Assembly (NCBI GenBank): GCA_964531325.1
Contig: CAZHCW010000016.1
Location: forward strand, 1-64,000
Length of the DNA stretch: 64,000 bases
Reading direction: 5' to 3'
DNA from: UTCHB3 sp964531325
GTDB lineage: Bacteria; Bacteroidota; Ignavibacteria; Ignavibacteriales; Ignavibacteriaceae
A program made the translations under genes and the position numbers. Shown here piece after piece: positions 1 through 8,089 of the stretch. The stretch's first letter is position 1. Each line of letters opens with the position of its first letter. The notes under the pieces are model-generated. The model was not told where the DNA came from. It worked only from the letters and a program-made list of their open reading frames with translations, and did no database searches.

Positions 1-399
1 ACAACCCTAAACAGAAACATGAAAAATGATGTTGGTTCGATAACAACAATGAACAGGTCAGGAATAAACAACCTGATGAAGAGACACGGTAACAAGTTCA
101 CAATAAAGAAGGAACCAAAACCGGTAGAAATAATCACAGAATATTCATTGTCTCAAAATTATCCAAACCCGTTTAACAGTTCGACAATAATTGAATATGC
201 ACTTCCAAAAGATGGACTTGTATCAATTAAACTATACGACATAACCGGAAGATTGGTAAAACAGTTGGTGAATGAACAAAAGCCAACAGGCAGACACAAA
301 ACAACGATAGAATCAGGCAATCTTGCAAGTGGGGTATATATTTACTCTCTAAGAGTAAATGACATAAATATCAACAAGAAATTGGTGATACTAAAATGA
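1..399 (+). CDS. C-terminal part of a T9SS-exported protein (cut by window start)
   Basis: The reading frame is open back to base 1 (codons ACA ACC CTA precede the first ATG at 19), so this is most likely the 3' end of a longer gene and not a complete 126-residue protein. The last 80 or so residues form a type IX secretion sorting domain: NYPNPFNSSTIIEYALP, then a strand pattern with YDITGRLV, SGVYIYSL and a final KKLVILK. In this family the domain directs export across the outer membrane and is usually removed or anchored. The stop overlaps the next start as ATGA, so the two genes are probably co-transcribed. Nothing can be said about the missing N-terminal part. Confidence 0.8.
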   Translation, partial: TTLNRNMKNDVGSITTMNRSGINNLMKRHGNKFTIKKEPKPVEIITEYSLSQNYPNPFNSSTIIEYALPKDGLVSIKLYDITGRLVKQLVNEQKPTGRHKTTIESGNLASGVYIYSLRVNDININKKLVILK

Positions 400-2276
400 C
401 AGTCACCATAAGAAAATTTCCTATACATCGGAATGCATTCATTTTCGGGAAAGTCACAACAAGAACAATCTTGTTCTCAGCACTCTTGATTCTCTTATTG
501 AATGTCCCTGGTTATTCCACAATTCGATATGTCAAAGCAGGAAATTCAACACCAGTCGCTCCATACACAACTTGGGCAACAGCATCAGATTCAATCCAAA
601 AGGTTGTTGATATTTGTATAACTGGTGATACCATTCTGATTGGTACTGGTGTTTATACCGAACTCGTGGTTTCAAACTCAGTTGGCAGATACTTGACAAT
701 AGTAGGTGTTGATGTTGATAGTTGTGTAATAGATTTGTCGTCGTACTCATCTGGAATCCCCCCGAATCCGATTTATTCAACAGCATTTACTCTCAAGGAT
801 CATTTGACTATGAGAAACTTGACGTTTAAAACTACTATAGGAACGACCGAACATTTTGGGTTAAGGTTTTTGGATGATTTATATTCAGTTACAAAATGTT
901 CCATAAGTAATCTAAAATTCATAGGGAATTTTAAAAGAGCGATATCCTCATTTAAGATGACCGGAAAAATTGAAGATTGCTATTTTTACCAATCTGGACG
1001 GGCTATTCAAGTAAGTGATCGTCATGATTTAGAGCCAGTAATCATCCAAAACAATTTATTTCATAAATGCATAGAAGGGGTAAAAGCCGACTGGGCAATA
1101 ATAAGAAATAACTGGTTAATGGAGTTACGCTCAAATGGATTTGATTTCAGTAATCTTTTTTTTGCAACTGAAGTTTATGCCTACAACAACTTACTTTCAA
1201 CATCATCAAGTCTGGCATGGATCGGTATATGGCACTGTGAGTTGGGTGAGATAATAAACAATGTAGTATCAGGATTTGAATATGGAATTGAACCTTATCC
1301 CGGTGCTACGATAAAGAATAATGTCATCAAGGATAGTTGGATTTCAGCGATTAAGGTTGGACAGTCGGAATTTAATGCTGATATCAATTACAACTTATTT
1401 TACAATAACCCTCAAATATCAAATAACCTGTTTCGCTTTAACCCCGACACAACAATATACTACACTGCCGACCCAATGTTTGAGAATCAGGACAGTAACA
1501 ATTTTTTGCTCCAAATGTTTTCACCTTTGATAAATGCAGGTGATCCAAACATCCTCGATGTGGATGGTTCAAGGAGTGATGTTGGGCTGTATGGTGGACC
1601 TTATGGACAGAGTTATGAGTATAAGGATTTGCCACCCAAAAAGCCTTGGTTTACTTTTGCGACCTCACCCCCAACCCCTCTCCCAGAAGGAGAGGGGAGT
1701 ACAGATAGAGTATCGGAACTTCATTGGCGAGGAGGTACAGAAGCTGACTTTAATTCTTTTTCACTTTACAGAAGCAGAGACCCATTATTCAGTCCAAATG
1801 ATAACAACAAAATATATTCAGGCATTGATACACTATTCACAGATTCACTCCTTGACCCAACAGGCAGTTACAGTTATAAACTGACAGCAAAAGACAATCA
1901 AGGGAATGTCAGTAAATTAGACAGTGTAACTGTAGTGATAACTGGTATTTCTGCTGAAGAAGAAAGCCAAACCCCGGAAAGAATATATCTATATCAAAAT
2001 TACCCTAATCCGTTTAATCCTTCAACAAAGATAAAGTTCTCACTGACAGAAGAATCAGAGGTAATCCTTCGTGTATATGATGTAAATGGTGAACTTGTGA
2101 CCATGCTTCAAAACGGGTGGTTATCTGCAGGAGAGTATGAAAGGGAATTTTCACCAACATCAATTGGAACATTAAATGACATCGCTTCCGGAGTATATTT
2201 TTACAATTTGTTGGTCAGAGATAAAAATTTGATTCCATTATTCGTAAAAACCGAAAAAATGATGTTTTTGAAATAA
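396..2276 (+). CDS. T9SS-exported parallel beta-helix protein
   Basis: A 626-residue protein with a hydrophobic export segment at about residues 24-42 after a basic N-region. Residues 45-400 have the asparagine-rich short repeats of a right-handed parallel beta-helix (for example NNLF, NNWL, NNVVSG, NNVIKD), a fold of pectate-lyase-like and adhesin-like secreted proteins; no catalytic residues of a lyase could be assigned. A fibronectin-III-like domain (about 440-515) and a T9SS sorting domain (NYPNPFNPSTKIKFSL, from about 533) follow. The start overlaps the upstream stop (ATGA). Between helix and FN3 part the frame crosses a palindromic repeat that encodes a low-complexity Pro/Glu/Gly peptide, which looks inserted. 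Function at the cell surface is inferred only. Confidence 0.8.
   Translation: MTVTIRKFPIHRNAFIFGKVTTRTILFSALLILLLNVPGYSTIRYVKAGNSTPVAPYTTWATASDSIQKVVDICITGDTILIGTGVYTELVVSNSVGRYLTIVGVDVDSCVIDLSSYSSGIPPNPIYSTAFTLKDHLTMRNLTFKTTIGTTEHFGLRFLDDLYSVTKCSISNLKFIGNFKRAISSFKMTGKIEDCYFYQSGRAIQVSDRHDLEPVIIQNNLFHKCIEGVKADWAIIRNNWLMELRSNGFDFSNLFFATEVYAYNNLLSTSSSLAWIGIWHCELGEIINNVVSGFEYGIEPYPGATIKNNVIKDSWISAIKVGQSEFNADINYNLFYNNPQISNNLFRFNPDTTIYYTADPMFENQDSNNFLLQMFSPLINAGDPNILDVDGSRSDVGLYGGPYGQSYEYKDLPPKKPWFTFATSPPTPLPEGEGSTDRVSELHWRGGTEADFNSFSLYRSRDPLFSPNDNNKIYSGIDTLFTDSLLDPTGSYSYKLTAKDNQGNVSKLDSVTVVITGISAEEESQTPERIYLYQNYPNPFNPSTKIKFSLTEESEVILRVYDVNGELVTMLQNGWLSAGEYEREFSPTSIGTLNDIASGVYFYNLLVRDKNLIPLFVKTEKMMFLK
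1664..1700. repeat. Palindromic repeat element inside a coding region
   Basis: A perfect 9-bp stem, CCCCTCTCC at 1675-1683 and GGAGAGGGG at 1689-1697, with the 5-base loop CAGAA. It is GC-rich in an AT-rich gene and reads through in frame as SPPTPLPEGEG. This kind of CCCCTCTCC...GGAGAGGGG palindrome is familiar to me as a dispersed REP-like repeat in other genomes; whether it is repeated elsewhere in this genome cannot be seen in the window. Confidence 0.6.
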
Positions 2277-2290
2277 AATTGACCTTTTCC

Positions 2291-2405
2291 CTTGGGTTGA
2301 AACCCTACGCTATTGGTTTAGATTTTCAAGAGCAAACAAACCAATTGTCCCGATTCATTGGGAAATTCATTCGGAGGAAAAGCGCCCAAGACCAATAGTC
2401 CCGAT
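2291..2405. repeat. Mosaic intergenic repeat with nested inverted repeats
   Basis: The 260-bp gap between 2277 and 2536 has no gene. It holds several linked repeats: hairpin GGGTTGAAACCC at 2294-2305; CTATTGGT at 2310-2317 matched by ACCAATAG at 2391-2398; ATTGGTTT at 2312-2319 matched by AAACCAAT at 2338-2345; and a 14-bp direct repeat with one mismatch, CCAATTGTCCCGAT at 2341-2354 and CCAATAGTCCCGAT at 2392-2405. The segment around 2309-2329 recurs at 21901-21920. It looks like the remnant of a dispersed non-coding element; its mobility is inference. Confidence 0.5.
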
Positions 2406-2536
2406 CTTTGAACTGTATTGAATCCTTCCTCTCTCGGACATCGTTTTATTAATTTATATATTAGGATTCTGAATAATACTTTTTTGTAAAAAAATAGTAA
2501 TTCAATTATTTGATTGAAATTAAGTAGAGAAGTAAT

Positions 2537-3187
2537 ATGAAATGTCCTGAATGTGGAAAAGAAACCCCGGCAAATAAAAGTCATTGCCAAGAATGTGGAG
2601 CCAAATTGAAATCCGAATTTAAAACATGTGCAAATGGTCATCAATATTCAGGGGCAAGATGCCCTTACTGTCCTGCTGAAGAAGCACCCGGTGGAATCAA
2701 AACCGTATTGGATGTTGCTCCTGGTCAAGCTCATGATGACAAAACAGTGATAGAACAAAAAGGACCGGTTGTTTCCTCCTACACCCCGGTGGACGACAGA
2801 ACCGTGATAAGTGGTCATGTTAAATCATCAAACCAGGGAGGCCCAACACTCGCCCCTCTTGGAGCCGAGACTGTTAATCCTTCAGGCAGAAAACTTGTGG
2901 GTTTCCTCGTAACCTACGACTTTGATGCACTCGGAACTGTTTACAACCTCTATGAGGGAAGAAACATAGTTGGCAGAATTCCTCCTGCAAGCGTTTTATT
3001 CCCAAGTGGTACCGTCAGTGATAAACATGCAATGATCCTTTATCGTGATGATAAATTTTTTATTTCGGATGAATTGTCAACAAATGGCACATTTGTAAAT
3101 GGTGAATCCCTCGAAGAAAAAATGAAACTGACCGACAGGGATGAAGTAAGATTTGGTGATATCAAAACGAGATTTATTGTAATCTGA
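2537..3187 (+). CDS. Zinc-ribbon and FHA-domain protein
   Basis: A 216-residue cytoplasmic protein. Residues 1-46 hold two zinc-ribbon-like knuckle sets (CPEC and CQEC; then C31 with CPYC at 42-45). Residues about 54-115 are a flexible linker with four similar threonine motifs (KTVLD at 55, DKTVIE at 68, DRTVIS at 87, ETVNP at 111). Residues 120-216 form an FHA domain with the expected G146-R147, S161...H164 and N183-G184, the set that binds phospho-threonine. It is the first gene of a five-gene run with a PP2C phosphatase and a Ser/Thr kinase, so a role as reader or substrate of that kinase is likely. An AGAGAAG stretch lies upstream of the ATG. Confidence 0.85.
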   Translation: MKCPECGKETPANKSHCQECGAKLKSEFKTCANGHQYSGARCPYCPAEEAPGGIKTVLDVAPGQAHDDKTVIEQKGPVVSSYTPVDDRTVISGHVKSSNQGGPTLAPLGAETVNPSGRKLVGFLVTYDFDALGTVYNLYEGRNIVGRIPPASVLFPSGTVSDKHAMILYRDDKFFISDELSTNGTFVNGESLEEKMKLTDRDEVRFGDIKTRFIVI

Positions 3188-3234
3188 TATCATTTGCATC
3201 GAAGTTATATTTTAGAAAACAGGAAAATGCCGAT

Positions 3235-4851
3235 ATGAAAACGGATAAATACCCTTCAGTAACCGGGAATCCGGTTCTGCGATTTATTGTATTCACAATG
3301 ATAATGCTGCTTTTAAGTGGCACTTCATTTGCTCAGGGACTTAATGCCCGACATGTGAAAACCAATGCAAAGGAATTCCCCAAAAAAGTTGTCACCTCTC
3401 TCCTTGTCTATGATAATTATGACAATCCTGTAAAAGAATTAAACAAGACAAATTTTACGATGTTTGTTGAAGGAAAAAAGGGAGATATAGCTTTTGTCTC
3501 GACCCTCGCTTCCACCGGGAAGGGAGTTTATACCGTTTTATGTATGGATATATCGGGCTCGATGAGAGGCAAACCGATGGACAATACAAAAGATGCGGTG
3601 TTGAGATATATTGATGAACTCGGCGATAAAGATAATCTCGCCATCTATTCCTATGGTGATGGTGCCAATCTGGTTGCAGATTTCAGTAACGATAAAACTT
3701 ACCTTAAAGAACAGGTGAAAAAACTTACTGCAAAAGATCAGAATACCTCACTCTTTTATGGTGCTGATAAAGGGCTCGAAAAATTAAGAGGAAAAGCCTC
3801 TGAAGATGAACCCGTCATCATGATTGTAATGGGGGATGGCAACAACGAAAACCAAAACGAAGCTTATAAAATTGACGATGTAATTGCCAAGGCGAAAGAG
3901 ATTGGTGTTCCCGTATTTACTTTTGGCTACACATCAGGAGGAAAAACCCAACTCCAGAATCTTGAAAAAATGGGTGTTGAAACGGGTGGAAGGTATTATG
4001 AATCTCCCAACAAAGAGCAACTTGATGAAAATTTTAAAAAAATGCGCGAAAACATCCTTAACATCTATCTTGTTGCCTATTCAATTTATGGCCTTGAAGG
4101 AAAAGGGCAGGATGCCAATGGACAGTTTACCGTTACCAAAGATCAACTAAAAAGCGAAACCTCGGGCAAGTTTAAACTTGCTGTTGCTTCACTGCTTGAA
4201 GAACCAAAAGAAAAATCGGATATCCCCTGGCTCTACATCATCATTGGTGGTGGAGTTTTGGTCATCGTAGTTGGGGTCATTCTTGTTCTAAACTCTAAAA
4301 AGAAAAAGAAAATTGAAGCAGAGAGAAGGCGACGACTTGAAGAAGAGTCGAAAGAGGATGCCCGACAGGCTGCAGCAGCTTTTTCAGAAGGACAACGCAG
4401 TGAACAGGGGCAACGCGGAGGTGATCCGGGTAAAACAGTAATTGAAGAACTCCCCACCGGTGGTACCGGAAATACACCACACAATGTACCAAATGATGCA
4501 ACGGTGATTATGAGAAGTGGATCGGCATCTCAGTCGGCAGGGGCAGGGTCAACTCTCGTTCTCGATATTAAAGTTGGTGAACTTGCCGGAAGGCAGTTTA
4601 CAGTAACAACTGCAGGAGCCATTATTGGTCGTTCAGAAGTTGAGGCTTCACTTGTTATCCCGATTTCAACCATTTCGAAAAGACACGCAAAAATTTCTTT
4701 TAATGGAACCTCATTTATTATCGAGGACCTGAATTCTTCAAATGGTGTTTTTGTGAATATGTCAAAAATCTCGTCGCCAACACCAATTGTACATGGAAAT
4801 TCATTCAAAATTGGTGGCTGCGAAGGTCACTTTCTTATAAACAAGGCATGA
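3235..4851 (+). CDS. Membrane VWA-domain protein with cytosolic FHA domain
   Basis: A 538-residue protein. An export signal (about 14-34) is followed by a von Willebrand factor A domain with an intact MIDAS start, D105-I-S107-G-S109, to about residue 280. A single membrane segment lies at 331-352 and is followed by a KKKKK stop-transfer patch. The rest should be cytosolic: a charged linker with GKTVIE (T401) and DATVIM (T423), then an FHA domain (about 445-536; G465-R466, S481...H484, N503-G504). The predicted layout puts a metal-dependent adhesion domain in the periplasm and a phospho-threonine reader in the cytosol. It lies 4 bp before the PP2C gene. The ligand is unknown. Confidence 0.85.
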   Translation: MKTDKYPSVTGNPVLRFIVFTMIMLLLSGTSFAQGLNARHVKTNAKEFPKKVVTSLLVYDNYDNPVKELNKTNFTMFVEGKKGDIAFVSTLASTGKGVYTVLCMDISGSMRGKPMDNTKDAVLRYIDELGDKDNLAIYSYGDGANLVADFSNDKTYLKEQVKKLTAKDQNTSLFYGADKGLEKLRGKASEDEPVIMIVMGDGNNENQNEAYKIDDVIAKAKEIGVPVFTFGYTSGGKTQLQNLEKMGVETGGRYYESPNKEQLDENFKKMRENILNIYLVAYSIYGLEGKGQDANGQFTVTKDQLKSETSGKFKLAVASLLEEPKEKSDIPWLYIIIGGGVLVIVVGVILVLNSKKKKKIEAERRRRLEEESKEDARQAAAAFSEGQRSEQGQRGGDPGKTVIEELPTGGTGNTPHNVPNDATVIMRSGSASQSAGAGSTLVLDIKVGELAGRQFTVTTAGAIIGRSEVEASLVIPISTISKRHAKISFNGTSFIIEDLNSSNGVFVNMSKISSPTPIVHGNSFKIGGCEGHFLINKA

Positions 4852-4855
4852 TGTA

Positions 4856-5890
4856 ATGGCAGAATCTGTAAAATTTGAATTTGGAAACCATTCTGATGTT
4901 GGTCAAGTAAGAAAGGCAAACGAAGATTATTTTGGAAGTGCCAACGGAGAATTTGGTGATCTCTTTATCGTTTGTGATGGCATGGGTGGTTATAAAGGAG
5001 GCAGGGTCGCTTCCACAACAGCAGTTGATGCCATTCAGAGGCATTTTAAGAGTGTTAAGAAAGACGCAGACCTAAGGATCGAACTTTTTAACTCACTAAA
5101 ACTTGCCAACAAAGAGATTATCGAAAAAGCCAATGAAGATGACGAGCTTGGTAAAATGGGTTCAACGGCGGTTGTTGTCCTTTTACACGATACAGAACTC
5201 TACTTCGCTCACATTGGTGACAGCAGAATATATCGTGTAAGAGATGATGTTATAGAACGGCTCACCAGGGATCATTCTCTTGTTCAGGAGATGGTGGATA
5301 ACGGCATAATCACCGAAGCTCAAGCTGAAGTGCATCCACAGAAGAATGTTATACTTAGATCGTTGGGACCCAATGGAAACTCCGAACCGCAGGTTGACCC
5401 AAGGGATGAAGTTCTGTTTAAGGATGACTATATAATTCTCTGTAGCGACGGGCTTACCGGTCATGTGGAAGACAGTGAGATAAAAGAAACAGTACTCAAA
5501 TACCCTCCTCAGCAGGCTTGTATTAAACTGGTTGAAATGGCAAATGAGCGGGGTGGTAAAGACAATATTACTGTTCAGGTGATCAAGATAACAGATGGTA
5601 AAAAACGAGCTACAAGTCTTAAAGATATGGCAAAACTTAAACAGTTTGCAATAGTTGTGGCGGTTGCATTTGTTGTGTTAATTTTATGGTATGCTCTCAG
5701 CAATTTTAATCAGGAAATTAAAATAATTCCCCCGGTTGCAGATACAACAAAAACCGTTAATAAAACACCGGTTAAAATTGATGATGACACCACTTCCGCA
5801 ACGACAGATGATAAAAAAGAGGGCGTTGATGCGGCTAAAAAACCGGCGGGCGACCAAAAGGGTAAAGAACCCAAAAAACAACAGAATTAA
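4856..5890 (+). CDS. PP2C-type serine/threonine phosphatase, membrane-anchored
   Basis: Residues 8-246 are a complete PP2C/PPM catalytic domain with the metal-binding motifs in order: NED at 22-24, DGMGG at 41-45, GSTA at 102, GDSR at 121-124, SDGL at 197-200 and GGKDN at 233-237. A membrane segment (264-282) and an acidic, Thr/Lys-rich tail outside the catalytic domain follow. The enzyme should remove phosphate from Ser/Thr, opposing the kinase encoded 16 bp downstream. The membrane anchor differs from the many soluble bacterial PP2C proteins and matches the anchored kinase, suggesting both act at the inner membrane. No clear Shine-Dalgarno precedes the ATG, so coupling to the upstream gene is likely. 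Confidence 0.93.
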   Translation: MAESVKFEFGNHSDVGQVRKANEDYFGSANGEFGDLFIVCDGMGGYKGGRVASTTAVDAIQRHFKSVKKDADLRIELFNSLKLANKEIIEKANEDDELGKMGSTAVVVLLHDTELYFAHIGDSRIYRVRDDVIERLTRDHSLVQEMVDNGIITEAQAEVHPQKNVILRSLGPNGNSEPQVDPRDEVLFKDDYIILCSDGLTGHVEDSEIKETVLKYPPQQACIKLVEMANERGGKDNITVQVIKITDGKKRATSLKDMAKLKQFAIVVAVAFVVLILWYALSNFNQEIKIIPPVADTTKTVNKTPVKIDDDTTSATTDDKKEGVDAAKKPAGDQKGKEPKKQQN

Positions 5891-5906
5891 TTAAAACAAA
5901 GAGATT

Positions 5907-7076
5907 ATGTTCGTAGAGAACCAGATAATAAAAGATGAGTATCGAATAATTCGCAAGATTGGCGAAGGGGGCATGGGAACCGTCTTCCTCGCAGAAGATC
6001 TTCAAATGCAACAGGAAGTTGCAATAAAACTTCTGCACGCTGCGATGACCACCGACTCCGAAATCGTTGAAAGATTTAAAACCGAAGCAAAAGCTCAGTA
6101 TAAGCTTACACATCCATATATTGTGAAGCTTACACGATTGGTGCAAAACGGAGATGACTATTTTATAGTAATGGAATATATTGAAGGGATGACCCTTAAG
6201 GAGATGCTCTCTAAAACCGGGTTGCTTCCCGAGGACAGGGCTCTTCCAATTTTTCATAAGATTTTAAGAGGTCTGGCTTACGCTCATTCGCAGGGGATTA
6301 TTCACCGCGATATTAAGCCCGGAAATATAATAATCGACAAAAACGGCAATCCTAAAATAACTGATTTTGGAATCGCTAAAATTCTTGGTGACAAAGGGTT
6401 AACCCAAACGGGCACAAAACTTGGTACCGTTTATTATATGTCGCCCGAACAGATCAAAAACCCCAAAGGTGTTGATCAACGAACTGATGTTTATTCGCTC
6501 GGAATCACTCTGTATGAGATGTTGACAGGAAAACTTCCATACAACACAGGACTCGATTCTGAATATGATTTGATGAACGAGATTGTGAACACACCAATTA
6601 AAAATCCACTCGATTTTTATCCTCATATCTCTCCCGGTGTGGTTAAGATGATTTATCACATGACTGCAAAAGATAAACTTGAGAGATATGCGCACTGTGA
6701 GGAGTATCTCGATTTTCACCTTAAAAAGGCCGAAAAGGATGAAAAACAATCCGCTGCGCAAAATGTTTCAAGTGGTGCGGCTTCTTTTGTGCTTCTGCTT
6801 GGTCTTGCTGCCATTGTTGTTCTTCTTTTCATTTTCGGAAATGATATTCAAAGATGGATTCAGGGTTCAAAAGCTACTGTGGATTCGGTGATTGTAAATC
6901 AGGATTCTATCGACAGAGTTGAGTATGAACGATTGCAGGATGAGCGAAACAGAGAAAAGAAGAAAAAGGAGAAGGACACTGTAAAACCGAAGGAAGAAAA
7001 ACCCCAGGATTCGGTGAAAATTGAAAAAAAACCTGTTGACGAAGAGACAATTCCGCCTGACACGACGGGCAATTAA
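5907..7076 (+). CDS. PknB-type membrane serine/threonine protein kinase
   Basis: Residues 12-270 form a Hanks-type kinase domain with a glycine loop GEGGMG (19-24), catalytic lysine K41, paired E60, HRDIKPGN (133-140), DFG (153-155), an activation loop rich in threonine (T167, T169, T173) and SPE (179-181). All key residues are present, so it should be active. A single membrane segment (292-311) follows, then a Lys/Glu-rich tail of about 70 residues with no PASTA repeats, so cell-wall sensing of the PknB/PrkC type is not indicated. It sits in an operon with a PP2C phosphatase and two FHA proteins, its likely opponent and partners. Confidence 0.94.
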   Translation: MFVENQIIKDEYRIIRKIGEGGMGTVFLAEDLQMQQEVAIKLLHAAMTTDSEIVERFKTEAKAQYKLTHPYIVKLTRLVQNGDDYFIVMEYIEGMTLKEMLSKTGLLPEDRALPIFHKILRGLAYAHSQGIIHRDIKPGNIIIDKNGNPKITDFGIAKILGDKGLTQTGTKLGTVYYMSPEQIKNPKGVDQRTDVYSLGITLYEMLTGKLPYNTGLDSEYDLMNEIVNTPIKNPLDFYPHISPGVVKMIYHMTAKDKLERYAHCEEYLDFHLKKAEKDEKQSAAQNVSSGAASFVLLLGLAAIVVLLFIFGNDIQRWIQGSKATVDSVIVNQDSIDRVEYERLQDERNREKKKKEKDTVKPKEEKPQDSVKIEKKPVDEETIPPDTTGN

Positions 7077-7084
7077 GGTAGAAA

Positions 7085-7942
7085 ATGTTACAAAATATAG
7101 ATAAAAATTGGATTAATCCACTCAGGGCAGCCTCCGTTGTGTTTGTGATTCTCGTCATAGTGATAATCGTTTTCGACTTGTTGGTTTTTTCGGGAAAAGA
7201 TGACGGACTCACTGCAAAGCCGGGTATCACTGATATAAAGATAGACAGTATTAAGGCAGGTTCGCTTTATGTCTCGCTCCCTTTTATAATTGAAAATAAT
7301 CTTGCAACTTCTGTATCGTCAGAATCTTTTTCAGTAAAGTTTGGCGGAAAAGATGTTACACCATCCAAAACGAACTTTTCACTTGAATCCGGTGGAGCCG
7401 ATACTTTATATATACCACTGATGTTCAACATTTCAGATTCCTCATCTTCACAAAATGACTCAACATCATTTGAGATATCGTTTCGTGCCGGATTTCTTTA
7501 CAGGTCGTGGAACGGAAAATACTCGGGTAATATGTCATCAGTTAATCTGATCAGGGAAATCATGGAGGGAGTGAAGGAGAGACTTACAACAGATGATAAA
7601 ATGATTCATGGTACCTATGCCGAAAAAGGTACAACAGTAAATTCCCTTATAAAAATTGTTAATTCTTTTTCATTCCCGTTGGAAATTGGATTTGTGCGCA
7701 AACCGGTTCTTGGTGTAGGTGGAACAAAGGGTGCAAAGTCGTTGTCGATTCCGGATGCTACGATTGTGAGCCCCGAGGATACAGCCAAAATTCCACTCGT
7801 GTTTACTATAGAACCTGCCAAAGAAAAAACTGACTCAAAAGGACAAAAACACTTCAAGCTTGATGGTTTCCTCGCCGTAAAAGTGCTTAATCTTTCCGAC
7901 ACCGTTAAAGTATCCATCATCCTGACCGAACAACCGAGGTAG
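7085..7942 (+). CDS. Membrane-anchored protein with LEA-like beta domains, kinase operon
   Basis: I do not recognise this 285-residue protein by name. It has one N-terminal membrane segment (about 14-36) and then two similar beta-rich halves (about 48-150 and 160-285), each with a pattern like LEA-type-2 or immunoglobulin-like domains (PFIIENNLATSV...FSVKFGG; KIVNSFSFPLEIGF). It starts 8 bp after the kinase gene and so belongs to the same transcription unit. A location on the outer face of the inner membrane is inferred. It could be an accessory or sensor for the kinase, but there is no direct evidence. The stop codon TAG lies at the start of a tandem octamer repeat. Confidence 0.65.
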   Translation: MLQNIDKNWINPLRAASVVFVILVIVIIVFDLLVFSGKDDGLTAKPGITDIKIDSIKAGSLYVSLPFIIENNLATSVSSESFSVKFGGKDVTPSKTNFSLESGGADTLYIPLMFNISDSSSSQNDSTSFEISFRAGFLYRSWNGKYSGNMSSVNLIREIMEGVKERLTTDDKMIHGTYAEKGTTVNSLIKIVNSFSFPLEIGFVRKPVLGVGGTKGAKSLSIPDATIVSPEDTAKIPLVFTIEPAKEKTDSKGQKHFKLDGFLAVKVLNLSDTVKVSIILTEQPR

Positions 7943-8028
7943 TTCCGAAGTTCCGAGGTTCTGAAGTACTCAATCACCGAAGTACTAAAGTTCTAAAGTT
8001 CTGAGATTCTTAAGTTCTCAGGTTCTTC
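7941..8028 (+). repeat. Degenerate 8-bp tandem repeat, 11 units
   Basis: Starting at the second base of the upstream TAG stop, eleven consecutive octamers can be read with no gaps: AGTTCCGA, AGTTCCGA, GGTTCTGA, AGTACTCA, ATCACCGA, AGTACTAA, AGTTCTAA, AGTTCTGA, GATTCTTA, AGTTCTCA, GGTTCTTC. The consensus is AGTTCYGA. It fills most of the gap before the YjbQ gene and shows no coding sign. Confidence 0.75.
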
Positions 8029-8089
8029 CTTGCTCGTCGTTATAATTATATTTATCTTAAAGCTCGGATTTAACAAAAAAGTGATAGAG

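Noticed and set aside
5835..6257. 140-residue open frame antisense to the PP2C/kinase junction
   Set aside because: Crosses two well-supported genes on the other strand and has no recognisable domain.
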